From Treponema sp. (GTDB taxonomy: Bacteria > Spirochaetota > Spirochaetia > Treponematales > Treponemataceae), in contig JAEEVR010000009.1 of NCBI GenBank assembly GCA_016290995.1, positions 1 to 64,000 on the forward strand: DNA of 64,000 nt, in the 5' to 3' direction. A model generated the notes under the pieces. That model saw nothing but the letters and a program-made list of their open reading frames with translations. It had not been told where the DNA came from and ran no database searches. Below, in pieces: positions 23,740-32,029 of this stretch. Made by a program: the position numbers and the translations under genes. The stretch's first letter is position 1. Each line of letters starts with the position of its first letter.

Positions 23740-24975
23740 ATGAACATCGCGCTATTCACTGATTCCTACTTGCCCACAAAGAGCGGAATTGTCACCGTCG
23801 TCTTGCAGTTGCGGAAAATCCTTGAGGACATGGGCCACCATGTTGTCATCGTTACCGTCAACACAAAGGAAGAGGAAAAGGCTTTGGCCCAGCGCGACAA
23901 GGACGAAAACATTTTGCGCATCCGCTCCGTCCGCGGAGAATGGTTCGGCTTTCCTGACCAGTATGTGGGATTTCCGCACGAAAAGAAAATCCTAAAATTC
24001 TTGATAAAGCACAACGTTCAGCTTATACACTCGCACACGGAGTTTTTTGTGGCCCACGCGGCAAAACTTTCCGGAAAAAAATTGCATATCCCTGTAATTG
24101 CGACGACCCATACCCTTTGGGAAGACTTTTACAAGTACTATCTTTTTGGCGGAAGGTTGATACCCGTTCGCATTATCAGAAAAATCGTAAAGCGCTTGTA
24201 CAAAAAATTCTACGCCTTGATCAACGTCTCCCAAAAAGCGCGCGACTACTTTAAGATGCCCTTTATGCTGCCCAACACTCCGTCGGCGATAATCCCAAAC
24301 GCGCTTGACTCCGACTCGTTTTTGCAATGCTCGATTTCGGAAAAGGAAATTCAGGCCGTGCGAAAGCAATGGGGAATCAAAAAGGACGACATCGTCTTTT
24401 TGTTTTTGGGCCGCGTCGTCGAGGAAAAGCGCGTTGAGGAATTGCTTGACGTTTGCATGCGCGTGATTCAAAAAAACGCAAAGATAAAAATTTTGTTTGT
24501 CGGAGCGGGACCGGCCGTCCAAGCGTTGGAAAAAAAGTCGCGCGACGTCAGCGACCGGATTATTTTTACAGGCTACGTTCCTTGGACCGAAGTGCATTCT
24601 TACTACCAATTGGGCGACGTGTTCATTACGGCCTCGCTTTCTGAAATGCACTCGATGACGATTTTGGAAGCCTTGCAGTCGGGGCTTCCGATTGTCGCGC
24701 GGCGCGACACTAGTTTTAGCGACACGATTTTTGAAGGCAAGAACGGCTTTATGGCCGACACTGACGAAGAAATGGACGCCTACATGTTGGACTTGGCGGC
24801 GGACAAAAAAAAGCGCGAGGCCTTTGGGGAATGCAGCAAAAAAGTCGCCAAAGGATTTTCGCTTGAAGTTTACGGAAAACGAACGGTGGCCTTTTACCAG
24901 AAGGTTTTGGACACGTTCCCCGAAAAAATCACAGACGAAGAATTGAAGGCCGCGGTCGACAGCGTGGAAGTGTAG
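23740..24975 (+). CDS. GT4 glycosyltransferase, diacylglycerol-glucosyltransferase-like
   Basis: 411 residues. N-terminal GT-B half: MNIALFTDSYLPTKSGIVTV, HSHTEFFVAHAAKLSGKK, ATTHTLWEDFYKYY. C-terminal nucleotide-sugar half: FLFLGRVVEEKRVEELLD, ILFVGAGPAVQALE, and the E-x7-E block SEMHSMTILEALQSGLPIVAR. The arrangement resembles alpha-glucosyl-diacylglycerol synthases that make membrane glycolipids. Acceptor specificity is inferred from similarity and from the divergent acyltransferase. Confidence 0.85.
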   Translation: MNIALFTDSYLPTKSGIVTVVLQLRKILEDMGHHVVIVTVNTKEEEKALAQRDKDENILRIRSVRGEWFGFPDQYVGFPHEKKILKFLIKHNVQLIHSHTEFFVAHAAKLSGKKLHIPVIATTHTLWEDFYKYYLFGGRLIPVRIIRKIVKRLYKKFYALINVSQKARDYFKMPFMLPNTPSAIIPNALDSDSFLQCSISEKEIQAVRKQWGIKKDDIVFLFLGRVVEEKRVEELLDVCMRVIQKNAKIKILFVGAGPAVQALEKKSRDVSDRIIFTGYVPWTEVHSYYQLGDVFITASLSEMHSMTILEALQSGLPIVARRDTSFSDTIFEGKNGFMADTDEEMDAYMLDLAADKKKREAFGECSKKVAKGFSLEVYGKRTVAFYQKVLDTFPEKITDEELKAAVDSVEV

Positions 24976-24982
24976 CGGCATA

Positions 24983-25027
24983 GCGGCAATGAAAATGGAG
25001 TCAAGCCCAAGAATGGACGATTGCCGC
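24983..25027. repeat. Inverted repeat GCGGCAAT ... ATTGCCGC
   Basis: Arms GCGGCAAT (24983-24990) and ATTGCCGC (25020-25027) flank 29 bp in the gap between the GT4 and mtnN genes. The same 8-bp arm occurs in a tighter palindrome at 47687-47709, hinting at a dispersed intergenic repeat family. Confidence 0.4.
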
Positions 25028-25098
25028 ATGAGCCGCAACATTCGCGCTCGCAACCCGGCTCGCGCGAACAGCGGTATTATATGACGAAGGAGTGAATT

Positions 25099-25812
25099 AT
25101 GAAAAAGCTTGGAATTATCGGCGCGATGGAAGTGGAGAACAAAATTATTCTTGACGCGCTTAAGGCCGAAGGAAAAGTTAAGGAAACAAATGTTGGAGGA
25201 ACGGTTTATTACGAAGGTTCCATCAACTCAAAAGAAATAGTTTTGGCCCGCAGCGGCGTCGGCAAAGTGAACGCGGCCCTTTGCGCTCAAAGAATGATTT
25301 TGCAGTTTGGCGCGGATTTTGTCGTTAACTCAGGAATCGCCGGCGCGATTGGAAAGGGGCTTGGCGTTTTGGACGTGGTTGTTTCTAGCGACGCGATCTA
25401 TCACGATATGGACGCAAGCGCTTGGGGCTACAAGGTCGGCCAGATTCCGCAAATGGACGTCTACACTTTTAGCGCCGACAAAAAAATGGTTGACGCGATT
25501 CAAAGCATTTTCCCGACGCTGCCCGAAGCAAAGGGCCACAAGCTTGCGGTTGGCCGCGTCGCTTCCGGCGACCAGTTTATCGCGGACAAGGAAATCAAGG
25601 CCAATATAATTAAAAACTGCGATCCTCTTTGCGTTGAGATGGAGGGAGCGGCAATCGCTCACGCTTGCTTTTTGTGCAAGACGCCGTTTGTGATCATCCG
25701 CACCCTTAGCGACATGGCCGACGACAACGAGGAGACGACCTATACCTTTAACGAGGAGACTGCCGCCCACCTTAGCGGAGCGATTTTGCTTGCAATCATA
25801 AAACAAATATAA
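25099..25812 (+). CDS. mtnN: 5'-methylthioadenosine/S-adenosylhomocysteine nucleosidase
   Basis: 237 residues. It hydrolyses MTA and SAH to adenine plus the thio-ribose, clearing SAM-cycle by-products. Family motifs: KLGIIGAMEVEN (catalytic Glu near 12), NSGIAGAIGKGLGVLDVVVS, GRVASGDQFIADKE, VEMEGAAIAHAC (Glu/Met/Glu at the ribose site) and RTLSDMADD (catalytic Asp). SD AAGGAG is 8 nt before the ATG. The adenine it releases could feed the adenine deaminase encoded at 60181. Confidence 0.95.
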   Translation: MKKLGIIGAMEVENKIILDALKAEGKVKETNVGGTVYYEGSINSKEIVLARSGVGKVNAALCAQRMILQFGADFVVNSGIAGAIGKGLGVLDVVVSSDAIYHDMDASAWGYKVGQIPQMDVYTFSADKKMVDAIQSIFPTLPEAKGHKLAVGRVASGDQFIADKEIKANIIKNCDPLCVEMEGAAIAHACFLCKTPFVIIRTLSDMADDNEETTYTFNEETAAHLSGAILLAIIKQI

Positions 25813-25818
25813 TATAAT
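25790..25818 (+). promoter_or_regulatory. Promoter of PAS sensor gene, predicted leaderless
   Basis: TTGCAA (25790-25795), 17 bp, TATAAT (25813-25818), 6 nt, ATG 25825. It lies partly inside the 3' end of mtnN and rules out an ATG at 25819. Confidence 0.7.
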
Positions 25819-25824
25819 TTGATC

Positions 25825-26760
25825 ATGAGTGAAGAAAATCAAGAAAGGCCTTTTGGAAGTTCCTCCGACGATTTGGACGAGTTGTATCTTTATGAGGCCT
25901 ACCGCGAGGGCGTGCATCGGCTTCATTCTAGCGAATATCTTTTTGACTTTAAGACCGGAAAGTACCACGCCTTTAGCGTAGCCAGAACTACGCCCGGATT
26001 TTGGGAGAACGACGGAAAAATTTCCGACGCGCTTCCTGTTTTCCTTTCTAAGTTTGACAACGAAGATCCTTACAGAGCATTGGTTCAAAAGCATTTGGAC
26101 ACTGAATGGCTTAAAGAAAATTTGGCCGACGGCCACTTGGAAGAGTTTGACTACTGCCGAAAGATTGAAGGCGTTGACCGCTGGTTTAGAATGGCGCTGA
26201 CCGCCGTTTGCATGCAGCCTGGCGAAGAAGTCCGCTTTGTCGTAATCGCAACGACTGACATCACCGACCTTATCAGCGAGCGCGAAAAAATGAGCGAAGA
26301 GCTTACGATAACCAACGCCCGCCTTAAGCGCGAAATGTCAATCTTGCGCGCCTTTAAGAACATTTACTTTATTTCGTTTTCGATCGACATCAATTCGGAG
26401 TTGGTCCACATCATCGAAGCGCCCGAAGACTACAAGGATTTTGTGGTCAAGGTGAACGGAGACTTGCGCCAAACGGTTCAAATGATGTCGCAAAATTTGG
26501 TCGCGCCGGAATACGCCGAAAGCTACGCAAAGTTTTTGGAGCCCCGCGACATCGACAAGCGCCTGCCAAATTCCAACTTGCTTACGTTCGACTTTTTTAC
26601 AAAAACAGGAATGTGGTGCCGCTGCCATTTGATCGTTGTTTCAAAAGACAGAAACAATAAAATTGAGCTTGCGATTTGCGCCACTCAAAACATTACGGAA
26701 GAAAAGGAAAAGGAAATTCGCCTTAAGCAAGCTTTGGCCGAGGCGAACGAGAAAAAATAA
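25825..26760 (+). CDS. PAS-type sensor protein lacking an output domain
   Basis: 311 residues from ATG 25825. Two PAS/PAC-like sensor units: about 25-150, ending in FVVIATTDITDLISEREK, and about 170-300, ending in ELAICATQNITEEKEKEI. The protein stops after RLKQALAEANEKK, the linker that in related treponemal proteins leads into a histidine-kinase or GGDEF domain; none follows. There is no membrane segment. It is either a stand-alone sensor/regulator or the stable remnant of a truncated kinase. The next gene, a his fusion, begins 2 bp later and is coupled to it. Confidence 0.7.
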   Translation: MSEENQERPFGSSSDDLDELYLYEAYREGVHRLHSSEYLFDFKTGKYHAFSVARTTPGFWENDGKISDALPVFLSKFDNEDPYRALVQKHLDTEWLKENLADGHLEEFDYCRKIEGVDRWFRMALTAVCMQPGEEVRFVVIATTDITDLISEREKMSEELTITNARLKREMSILRAFKNIYFISFSIDINSELVHIIEAPEDYKDFVVKVNGDLRQTVQMMSQNLVAPEYAESYAKFLEPRDIDKRLPNSNLLTFDFFTKTGMWCRCHLIVVSKDRNNKIELAICATQNITEEKEKEIRLKQALAEANEKK

Positions 26761-26762
26761 TT

Positions 26763-28061
26763 ATGGTTATTTCATCTATTGACTTAAAAGACGGTCATGT
26801 TGTTCAACTAAAGAACGGAAAGGATTTGGTTTTGCAGCGCGACGACGCAGACGCGCTTATCAACGACTTTAATTTTTACGGAGACGTCGCCGTAATCGAC
26901 CTTGACGCGGCGATGGGCCACACAGACCTTAAGGGCAACACCGTCAACACGCCGCTTTTAAAAAGCCTTTTGCGAAAGGGCAACGTAAGGACCGGCGGCG
27001 GCGTTCGCAGCGTAAAGCGCGCGAGGGAATTGATCAGTCTTGGCGCCGAAAAAGTAATCGTTGGAAGCGCCGCTTTTAACAAAGAGGCAAAGGGCGAAAG
27101 CGACATTCTCAATACAGAATTTTTGCAAGAGCTTTGCGACGCGATTGGAAAGCAGCGCGTCATAATTTCTGTTGACAGCATTAACGGAAAGATTGCCGTT
27201 CACGGTTGGAAAGAAACGCTTGACATACCGCTAGTCGCCGCCGCCAAGGCCGCCGAACAATACTGCTCGGAGCTTTTGTGGACTTGCGTCGAAAAAGAAG
27301 GCTGCATGCAGGGAACGAATATGCAGGCCGCCAAGGAATTGCGCGAGGCGGTAAACTGCAAGGTTGTAGTCGCCGGCGGAGTTTCCACCGTTGAAGAAAT
27401 CGCGGAACTGGAGCGCTTGGGCTGCGACGTTCAGCTTGGAATGGCGCTTTACACAAACAAGGTTTCGCTCAAAGACTCTTTTATGGAATGCCTTGATTGG
27501 AAAAAAGTGGACGGAATGGTTCCCGTCATCGCGCAAAGCGTAAACGGCCAAGTCTTGATGATGGGCTACTCAAACCGCGAGGCCTTTGACAAAACGTTCG
27601 CCACAAAAAAACTTACATTCTGGAGCCGCACAAGAAACGTTCTTTGGACCAAGGGCGAAACGAGCGGCCACTTTTTGGAAGTAAAAAAATTGCGCGTCGA
27701 CTGTGACCGCGACACGGTTTTGGCCACTGTCGTTCCGCACGGAGGCGTTTGCCATACAGGAAGCTTTACTTGCTTTGGAGCGGAAGCCGACGAAGCCTCT
27801 AGCCTTGAGCGCTTGTACCAAACAATCAGCGAGCGCTTTGCCAACCCCAAGCCCGGCTCTTACACCGCGACGCTTGACGACAAGCGCGTCCGCGAAAAGG
27901 TTATGGAAGAGGCCGGCGAATTGTGCGAAGCTCCAGACCGCGAAGAAGCGATTTGGGAAGCGGCGGATTTGCTTTACTTTGTCAGCGTCTTGATGTACAA
28001 GGAAAAGGTTTCTTGGAAGGACGTGCTTGACGAGTTGGACCGCCGCCACAAAGAGAAATAG
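26763..28061 (+). CDS. HisA-HisI-HisE trifunctional histidine biosynthesis fusion
   Basis: 432 residues with three enzymes in one chain. Residues 1-242 are HisA (ProFAR isomerase barrel): SSIDLKDGHVVQL with D7, VRTGGGVRSV, ISVDS with D138, VVAGGVSTVEEI. Residues about 250-338 are HisI (phosphoribosyl-AMP cyclohydrolase): TFWSRTRNVLWTKGETSGHF, VDCDRDTVLATV, CHTGSFTCF. Residues about 346-430 are HisE (phosphoribosyl-ATP pyrophosphohydrolase): NPKPGSYTATL, KVMEEAGEL, EAADLLYFVSVLM. The three catalyse steps 2 to 4 of the pathway. HisIE fusions are common; joining HisA in front is unusual. All motifs look intact and the frame is continuous. Confidence 0.93.
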   Translation: MVISSIDLKDGHVVQLKNGKDLVLQRDDADALINDFNFYGDVAVIDLDAAMGHTDLKGNTVNTPLLKSLLRKGNVRTGGGVRSVKRARELISLGAEKVIVGSAAFNKEAKGESDILNTEFLQELCDAIGKQRVIISVDSINGKIAVHGWKETLDIPLVAAAKAAEQYCSELLWTCVEKEGCMQGTNMQAAKELREAVNCKVVVAGGVSTVEEIAELERLGCDVQLGMALYTNKVSLKDSFMECLDWKKVDGMVPVIAQSVNGQVLMMGYSNREAFDKTFATKKLTFWSRTRNVLWTKGETSGHFLEVKKLRVDCDRDTVLATVVPHGGVCHTGSFTCFGAEADEASSLERLYQTISERFANPKPGSYTATLDDKRVREKVMEEAGELCEAPDREEAIWEAADLLYFVSVLMYKEKVSWKDVLDELDRRHKEK

Positions 28062-28083
28062 GAACGGCCAAGGCACGCTTCGC

Positions 28084-28917
28084 TTAAATCCTAATAGAGA
28101 TTTCGCCGCTGGAAAGGGCGCGCTCGCTTCCGTCGTCAAGGCGGACTAGCAGGCGCGCTTCTTTGTCTATGCCCAGGACTGTGGCCGCGTAGGCGGATTT
28201 GTCGTCGCCGATTATTGGAATCACCGTTATTTCTTTTCCGATTATAAAGGAGCGTTCGGCGTATTCCGCGGCCGTCGCCTGCCACGCGGCCTCGCTTTGT
28301 TCGCCGCTTTGCAGCAAGCCAAAAAGTTTTTGCGAAATGTCGCGCGCCAATTCAAGGCGAATGTCGGCGGCCCGATTTGAGGCCTTGCAATCGGTTGAGG
28401 CGGCCGCATCTTGGGCTTGCGAACAATTTTGTTCCTTGCCAAGAACCGCGCCGGCCCGATTGGCGATGTCCGCCGGAAAATCGCTTGTATAAATGTTTAT
28501 TCCTATTCCGATTGCGGCCGCGTCGATTTTGCCTTGCGCTCCGATGTGGCCTTCCGCCAGTATGCCGCAAACTTTTTTTTCTGCAACATAAATGTCGTTG
28601 ACCCATTTTATTTTTGCGTCAACGTTAAAAAGTTCCTCTAGCGAACGGCAGACAGCGACAGCGGCCGCGGCTGTCAACCTGGCCGGCGCTTGGATTGGAT
28701 TTTTTGGCGCGTGGATGGCGGTAAAATAAATTCCTGTTTGGGCGGGCGAATAAAAGGAACGGTTAAGGCGGCCCCGGCCCGCGCTTTGCTCGTAGGCGGC
28801 GATTACGGTTTGGTCAAGGTCGCGCAAAGCGGCCGCTCCTTTTTGTCCGGCGCTTTCAAGCAGGCGCAGGGCCTCCGCGTTTGTGGAATCGATTGTCTTA
28901 AAATGAATTAAGTTCAT
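28084..28917 (-). CDS. birA: Biotin-[acetyl-CoA-carboxylase] ligase
   Basis: 277 residues from ATG 28917, whose ATGA overlap with the PII-like gene stop and GGAAAG SD fix the start; the frame is open further upstream. Motifs: KTIDSTNAEALRL, SAGRGRLNRSFYSP (biotinyl-AMP loop), IKWVNDIYVAEKKVCGILAE and AIGIGINIY. The N-terminal HTH is absent, so this is a ligase-only (group I) enzyme that cannot act as a biotin repressor. A ~25-residue Ala/Ser/Gln-rich insert lies near 160-185. Confidence 0.9.
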   Translation of the reverse strand: MNLIHFKTIDSTNAEALRLLESAGQKGAAALRDLDQTVIAAYEQSAGRGRLNRSFYSPAQTGIYFTAIHAPKNPIQAPARLTAAAAVAVCRSLEELFNVDAKIKWVNDIYVAEKKVCGILAEGHIGAQGKIDAAAIGIGINIYTSDFPADIANRAGAVLGKEQNCSQAQDAAASTDCKASNRAADIRLELARDISQKLFGLLQSGEQSEAAWQATAAEYAERSFIIGKEITVIPIIGDDKSAYAATVLGIDKEARLLVRLDDGSERALSSGEISIRI

Positions 28918-29558
28918 TTCTTTCCAAGGAGCGAAAAGTCTTGCGCGTTTGTGGTGTAGATGATTCCGCTTCCGCCTTTGGAAAAACATTCAAGGCTTTT
29001 TATCGCGTCGGCGATTTGAGCGGCTTTGTCCGCGGGGGCCAAAATCATGAGCATTTCTTTTTCGGGAACGATTTCAACGCCAAAGAATTTGGCGTCGCCT
29101 TCGCGGGCCGTTCCGCGTCCGCCAAGAACAGTTCCGCCGCCGGCTCCGGCGCTTCTTGCGGCTGCCATCGCGTCTTCGGCGTAGCCTTTGTTCATTATCG
29201 CTGTAATCAATTGAAAAGAATTGTCGGACATGGATTTTTCCTCCTTGCATAGGTCGGCCTTGCTGCCGCTCTTTATAAACGAGTTGACTTTTATCGAAAA
29301 CAAAACGCCGTCGCGGCCTTTTTTCTTCTGGCATTCTTCCGCGATGGCGGAGCGAATTTTTTCTTCCGCTTGTTCGGGAACGACAGACAAAAGAATTTCT
29401 TTTGAACTGTCGCCAAAACCCAAGAGCGAAAGTATGTTGTTGGGCGCGGTTCCCCGGCCTGGAATTATCGTTCCGCCAGGAGCGCCGGCCGCCTTGGCCG
29501 CTTGGCTTATCGCGTCGCACTGGCCGCTTGGGACTATGACCGTCAACAGCTTGAACAT
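28914..29558 (-). CDS. Tandem PII-like regulatory protein
   Basis: 214 residues made of two PII-like domains. Domain 1 (about 1-95) has FKLLTVIVPSGQCDAISQAA and the T-loop-like GGTIIPGRGTAPNN; domain 2 (about 112-205) repeats this as FQLITAIMNKGYAEDAMAAA and GGTVLGGRGTAREG. Each ends in a beta hairpin leading to GVLFS or GIIYT. PII-like proteins sense small effectors such as nucleotides and gate membrane transporters. It begins 1 bp after the DUF1538 stop, so it is likely a regulator of that membrane protein. The stop overlaps the birA start. Confidence 0.8.
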   Translation of the reverse strand: MFKLLTVIVPSGQCDAISQAAKAAGAPGGTIIPGRGTAPNNILSLLGFGDSSKEILLSVVPEQAEEKIRSAIAEECQKKKGRDGVLFSIKVNSFIKSGSKADLCKEEKSMSDNSFQLITAIMNKGYAEDAMAAARSAGAGGGTVLGGRGTAREGDAKFFGVEIVPEKEMLMILAPADKAAQIADAIKSLECFSKGGSGIIYTTNAQDFSLLGKK

Positions 29559-29559
29559 T

Positions 29560-31071
29560 TTATTTGGCCTCCTTTTTGTTTTGCTTGGCCTTGTAAATTA
29601 TTCCCATAATTTGAATCGCGCTCAAAGGCATCATGGCCACAAGCGCGATCACGCCAAAGGAGTCGGCGGGATTTGCCGCGGCCGCTCCGATTGTAAAGGA
29701 CAAAATAAAAGTCGAGGTAAGAGGGCCGGAAGCGACTCCGCCTGAGTCAAAGGCGATTCCAGTCCACAGGGGCGGGCAAAAAATCATCAGGAGCATGCTG
29801 AGCGAATATCCTGCCGCCAAAATCCATTTTAAGTTAAAGTTAAAGACGTTGGCCAATAGCGCGACCGCGATCGCAAGAGCCGTTCCAGCCGAAAGAAAGA
29901 ACAAAAGGGCCTTGCGCTTTATCGTTCCGCCAGAGACGCGTTCCACCTGCTCGCTCAAAACCCAAACCGCCGGCTCCGCGCAAACGATGACCGCGCCAAA
30001 AATTAGTCCGACCGCAAGCAAAAGGACAAGCCATGGCGTTCCGCTTGTTCCGGCAAGGCCGCGTTGGCTAGCCAACTCTCCAAGAATTTTTCCAAGCTGG
30101 TTTCCCGCGTCGGCAAAGCCGCCGTTGACGCCCGTCAAAAAAATCACAAGGCCAAAATAAGCGTAGACAAAGCCGACGATGATTCTTGCGCTTTGGCGAA
30201 CTGTCATCTTTAAAAGCGTCAATTGGAAAATCACAAAGAGCGCGAAAAGCGGAGCGATCGCAAAAAGCGACTCGCGCAAAAAGATCGGAAAAAGATTTGC
30301 GAACGGCAAGAATGTTTTTGCGAAAAATCCCGCGCTTGCAGCGTCTTCCAATTCAACTTGCGCGATTTCTTGGACAAAGCTTTGCGGAACGCGCAAAAAA
30401 ATCGAGTAGGCCAAGACAGCCATGACCGGACCTATGCTGGCCGTTCCAGTAAGGCCAAAAGACGAGTCGCTGTTTTTTGCCGCGCGCACCGCCGACACGC
30501 CCAAGCCCAGCGACATTATGAAAGGGACGGTCATCGGGCCCGTAGTCGCTCCGCCTGAGTCAAAGGCGATCGGCAAAAAGTTTTGCGGCGCGAAAAAGGC
30601 CAGCGCGAACAAGAGCGAATAAAATATGAAGAAAAAAATCTTAATCGGAAAATTCAAAATCGTTCGCAAAAGGCCCAAAAGCAAAAAGCATCCGACGCCG
30701 CCTGCGATCGCGAACGTAAAGGCCAGCTTGTTGACGAACGGAAAAATGCTTTTTACTTGGTCGCCAAAAACTTGTATGTCCGGCTCGGCGGCCGTTACGA
30801 TAAAGCCAATCGCAAAGGCGCAAAGCAACAAAAGCGGCAAGTTTTTCTTTGCCACCAAGGCCGAGCCGCAACGCTCGCCCATCGGCTCGATTCCCATTCC
30901 CACGCCCATCAAAAATACGGTCAGACCAAAAATCAAAAAAAGGCCGCCCAAGGCAAAGCGCGCCAACAAAGTTTTTTCCAGCGGCACGATTGTAAGCCCC
31001 AAAGCGAGAACGATTAAAATTACCGGGAAAACCGACTTCGCGGTTTCCTTAAATTTGGCGGCGATGTCCAT
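29560..31071 (-). CDS. DUF1538 membrane transport protein
   Basis: 503 residues, about 12-14 membrane segments in two homologous halves. Each half carries the DUF1538 hallmark AFDSGG(A/V)xxGP(M/L)T: one near residue 168 (AFDSGGATTGPMTVPFI) and one near 440 (AFDSGGVASGPLTSTFI). Earlier motifs ITAAEPDIQVFGDQV and IVCAEPAVWVLSEQV are also duplicated. The family is poorly characterised; from memory, antiporter-like cation transport has been proposed for some members. Followed by a tandem PII-like gene, a pairing that suggests allosteric gating. Confidence 0.85.
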   Translation of the reverse strand: MDIAAKFKETAKSVFPVILIVLALGLTIVPLEKTLLARFALGGLFLIFGLTVFLMGVGMGIEPMGERCGSALVAKKNLPLLLLCAFAIGFIVTAAEPDIQVFGDQVKSIFPFVNKLAFTFAIAGGVGCFLLLGLLRTILNFPIKIFFFIFYSLLFALAFFAPQNFLPIAFDSGGATTGPMTVPFIMSLGLGVSAVRAAKNSDSSFGLTGTASIGPVMAVLAYSIFLRVPQSFVQEIAQVELEDAASAGFFAKTFLPFANLFPIFLRESLFAIAPLFALFVIFQLTLLKMTVRQSARIIVGFVYAYFGLVIFLTGVNGGFADAGNQLGKILGELASQRGLAGTSGTPWLVLLLAVGLIFGAVIVCAEPAVWVLSEQVERVSGGTIKRKALLFFLSAGTALAIAVALLANVFNFNLKWILAAGYSLSMLLMIFCPPLWTGIAFDSGGVASGPLTSTFILSFTIGAAAANPADSFGVIALVAMMPLSAIQIMGIIYKAKQNKKEAK

Positions 31072-31079
31072 TTTTAGTT

Positions 31080-31108
31080 ATTGTAGCGCCAACACCGTCT
31101 CCGCGCAA
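31080..31108 (-). promoter_or_regulatory. Promoter of DUF1538 operon, predicted leaderless
   Basis: Minus strand: TTGCGC (31108-31103), 17 bp, GCGC then TACAAT (31085-31080), 8 nt, ATG 31071. Confidence 0.65.
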
Positions 31109-31157
31109 GGGCGGGGCGATTTTGGGGGCTGTCCACGTTCTTCCCCCTAAATTTCCC

Positions 31158-31186
31158 TTGAAAAAAAGCGGGATATGCTTTATAAT
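31158..31186 (+). promoter_or_regulatory. rsmI promoter, predicted leaderless
   Basis: TTGAAA (31158-31163), 17 bp, TATAAT (31181-31186), 9 nt, GTG 31196. The ATG at 31175 lies between -35 and -10 and cannot be the start of this transcript. Confidence 0.75.
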
Positions 31187-31195
31187 GGAAGAATC

Positions 31196-31897
31196 GTGGC
31201 AGTCCTTTATATTGTTGGAACGCCTATAGGCAACTTGGGCGACATCACTATGCGAGCGTTGGAAACTTTCCGTTCAGTTGACTTGGTGGCGGCGGAAGAC
31301 ACGCGGCATACGTTGGAACTGTTGACGCACTTTGAGATACGAAAGCCGATGCTTTCTTGCCGGGCCCAAAACGAGGACGTCGCGGCCGACAAAATCATCG
31401 ATTTGCTCAAAAAAGGGCAAAACGTGGCCTACGCCAGCGACGCCGGAATGCCGGGAATCAGCGATCCAGGCTCGGTTTTGGCCTATAAGGTAAGGCAGGC
31501 CGGCTTTAGCGTGGTTCCGATACCGGGGCCCAGCGCCTTTGCCACCTTGGTCAGCGTGGCCGGTCCTGGCGGAAAAACTTTGGTGTTTGAAGGCTTTCTT
31601 TCGCCAAGCCCCGGAAAGCGCCGCAAGCGTTTGCGGGAGCTTTTGGAGGCGCAAAAGGCCTTTGTTTTGTACGAATCGCCGTTCAGAATTGTTAAATTGC
31701 TGGCGGATATTGCCGATATTGATAGCGAGCGCAGGGTTGTTGTAGGCCGAGAGCTTACCAAGCTCCATGAGGAGATTGTGGACGGACCGGCGGCTCAAGT
31801 TAGGGACGATTTTGCGGCAAGGCAGTCCATAAAGGGCGAATTTGCCGTATTTGTCGCCGGAATTCTAGGGAAGGGAAGGCCGTCAGACGACGAGTAG
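31196..31897 (+). CDS. rsmI: 16S rRNA (cytidine-1402-2'-O)-methyltransferase
   Basis: 233 residues from GTG 31196, giving VAVLYIVGTPIGNLGDITMR, the standard N-terminus. Family motifs: VAAEDTRHTLELLTHF, ASDAGMPGISDPG (SAM-binding), PIPGPSAFATLVSVAG and VLYESPFRIVKLL. It methylates the ribose of C1402 in the ribosomal P site using SAM. The upstream ATG (31175) is rejected because it sits inside the promoter. Confidence 0.93.
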   Translation: MAVLYIVGTPIGNLGDITMRALETFRSVDLVAAEDTRHTLELLTHFEIRKPMLSCRAQNEDVAADKIIDLLKKGQNVAYASDAGMPGISDPGSVLAYKVRQAGFSVVPIPGPSAFATLVSVAGPGGKTLVFEGFLSPSPGKRRKRLRELLEAQKAFVLYESPFRIVKLLADIADIDSERRVVVGRELTKLHEEIVDGPAAQVRDDFAARQSIKGEFAVFVAGILGKGRPSDDE

Positions 31898-31929
31898 CGT
31901 GAAATTTGCGAAAATTTGCAAAAAAACGC

Positions 31930-31957
31930 TCAACTTGGCGAAAAAAACGGCCGATAA
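31930..31957 (+). promoter_or_regulatory. Sigma-28-type (FliA) promoter of flgM
   Basis: GCCGATAA at 31950-31957 is an exact match to the flagellar sigma-28 -10 element. TCAACTTG at 31930-31937, 12 bp upstream, is a partial match to the -35 TAAAGTTT (usual spacing 11). The predicted leader to flgM is about 65 nt. Confidence 0.65.
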
Positions 31958-32029
31958 TTTTAGTAAGAAGGCTTAAAATAACCCCAAAAGGGCTGTTTTA
32001 TGGCGCTAATAGATTTGTAGAGGTGCAAT

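Noticed and set aside
23992..25053. 353-codon minus-strand open frame
   Set aside because: It is a shadow of the GT4 gene, which has complete glycosyltransferase motifs.
24976..25098. Possible tRNA between the GT4 and mtnN genes
   Set aside because: There are GC-rich stems, but no cloverleaf, T-loop GTTCRA or CCA end was found.
31175..31195. ATG start of rsmI at 31175
   Set aside because: It sits between the -35 and -10 of a good promoter. GTG 31196 gives the family N-terminus.
31898..31949. AAATTTGCGAAAATTTGC near-repeat upstream of flgM
   Set aside because: Two short imperfect copies in AT-rich DNA, with no clear function beyond lying upstream of the sigma-28 promoter.
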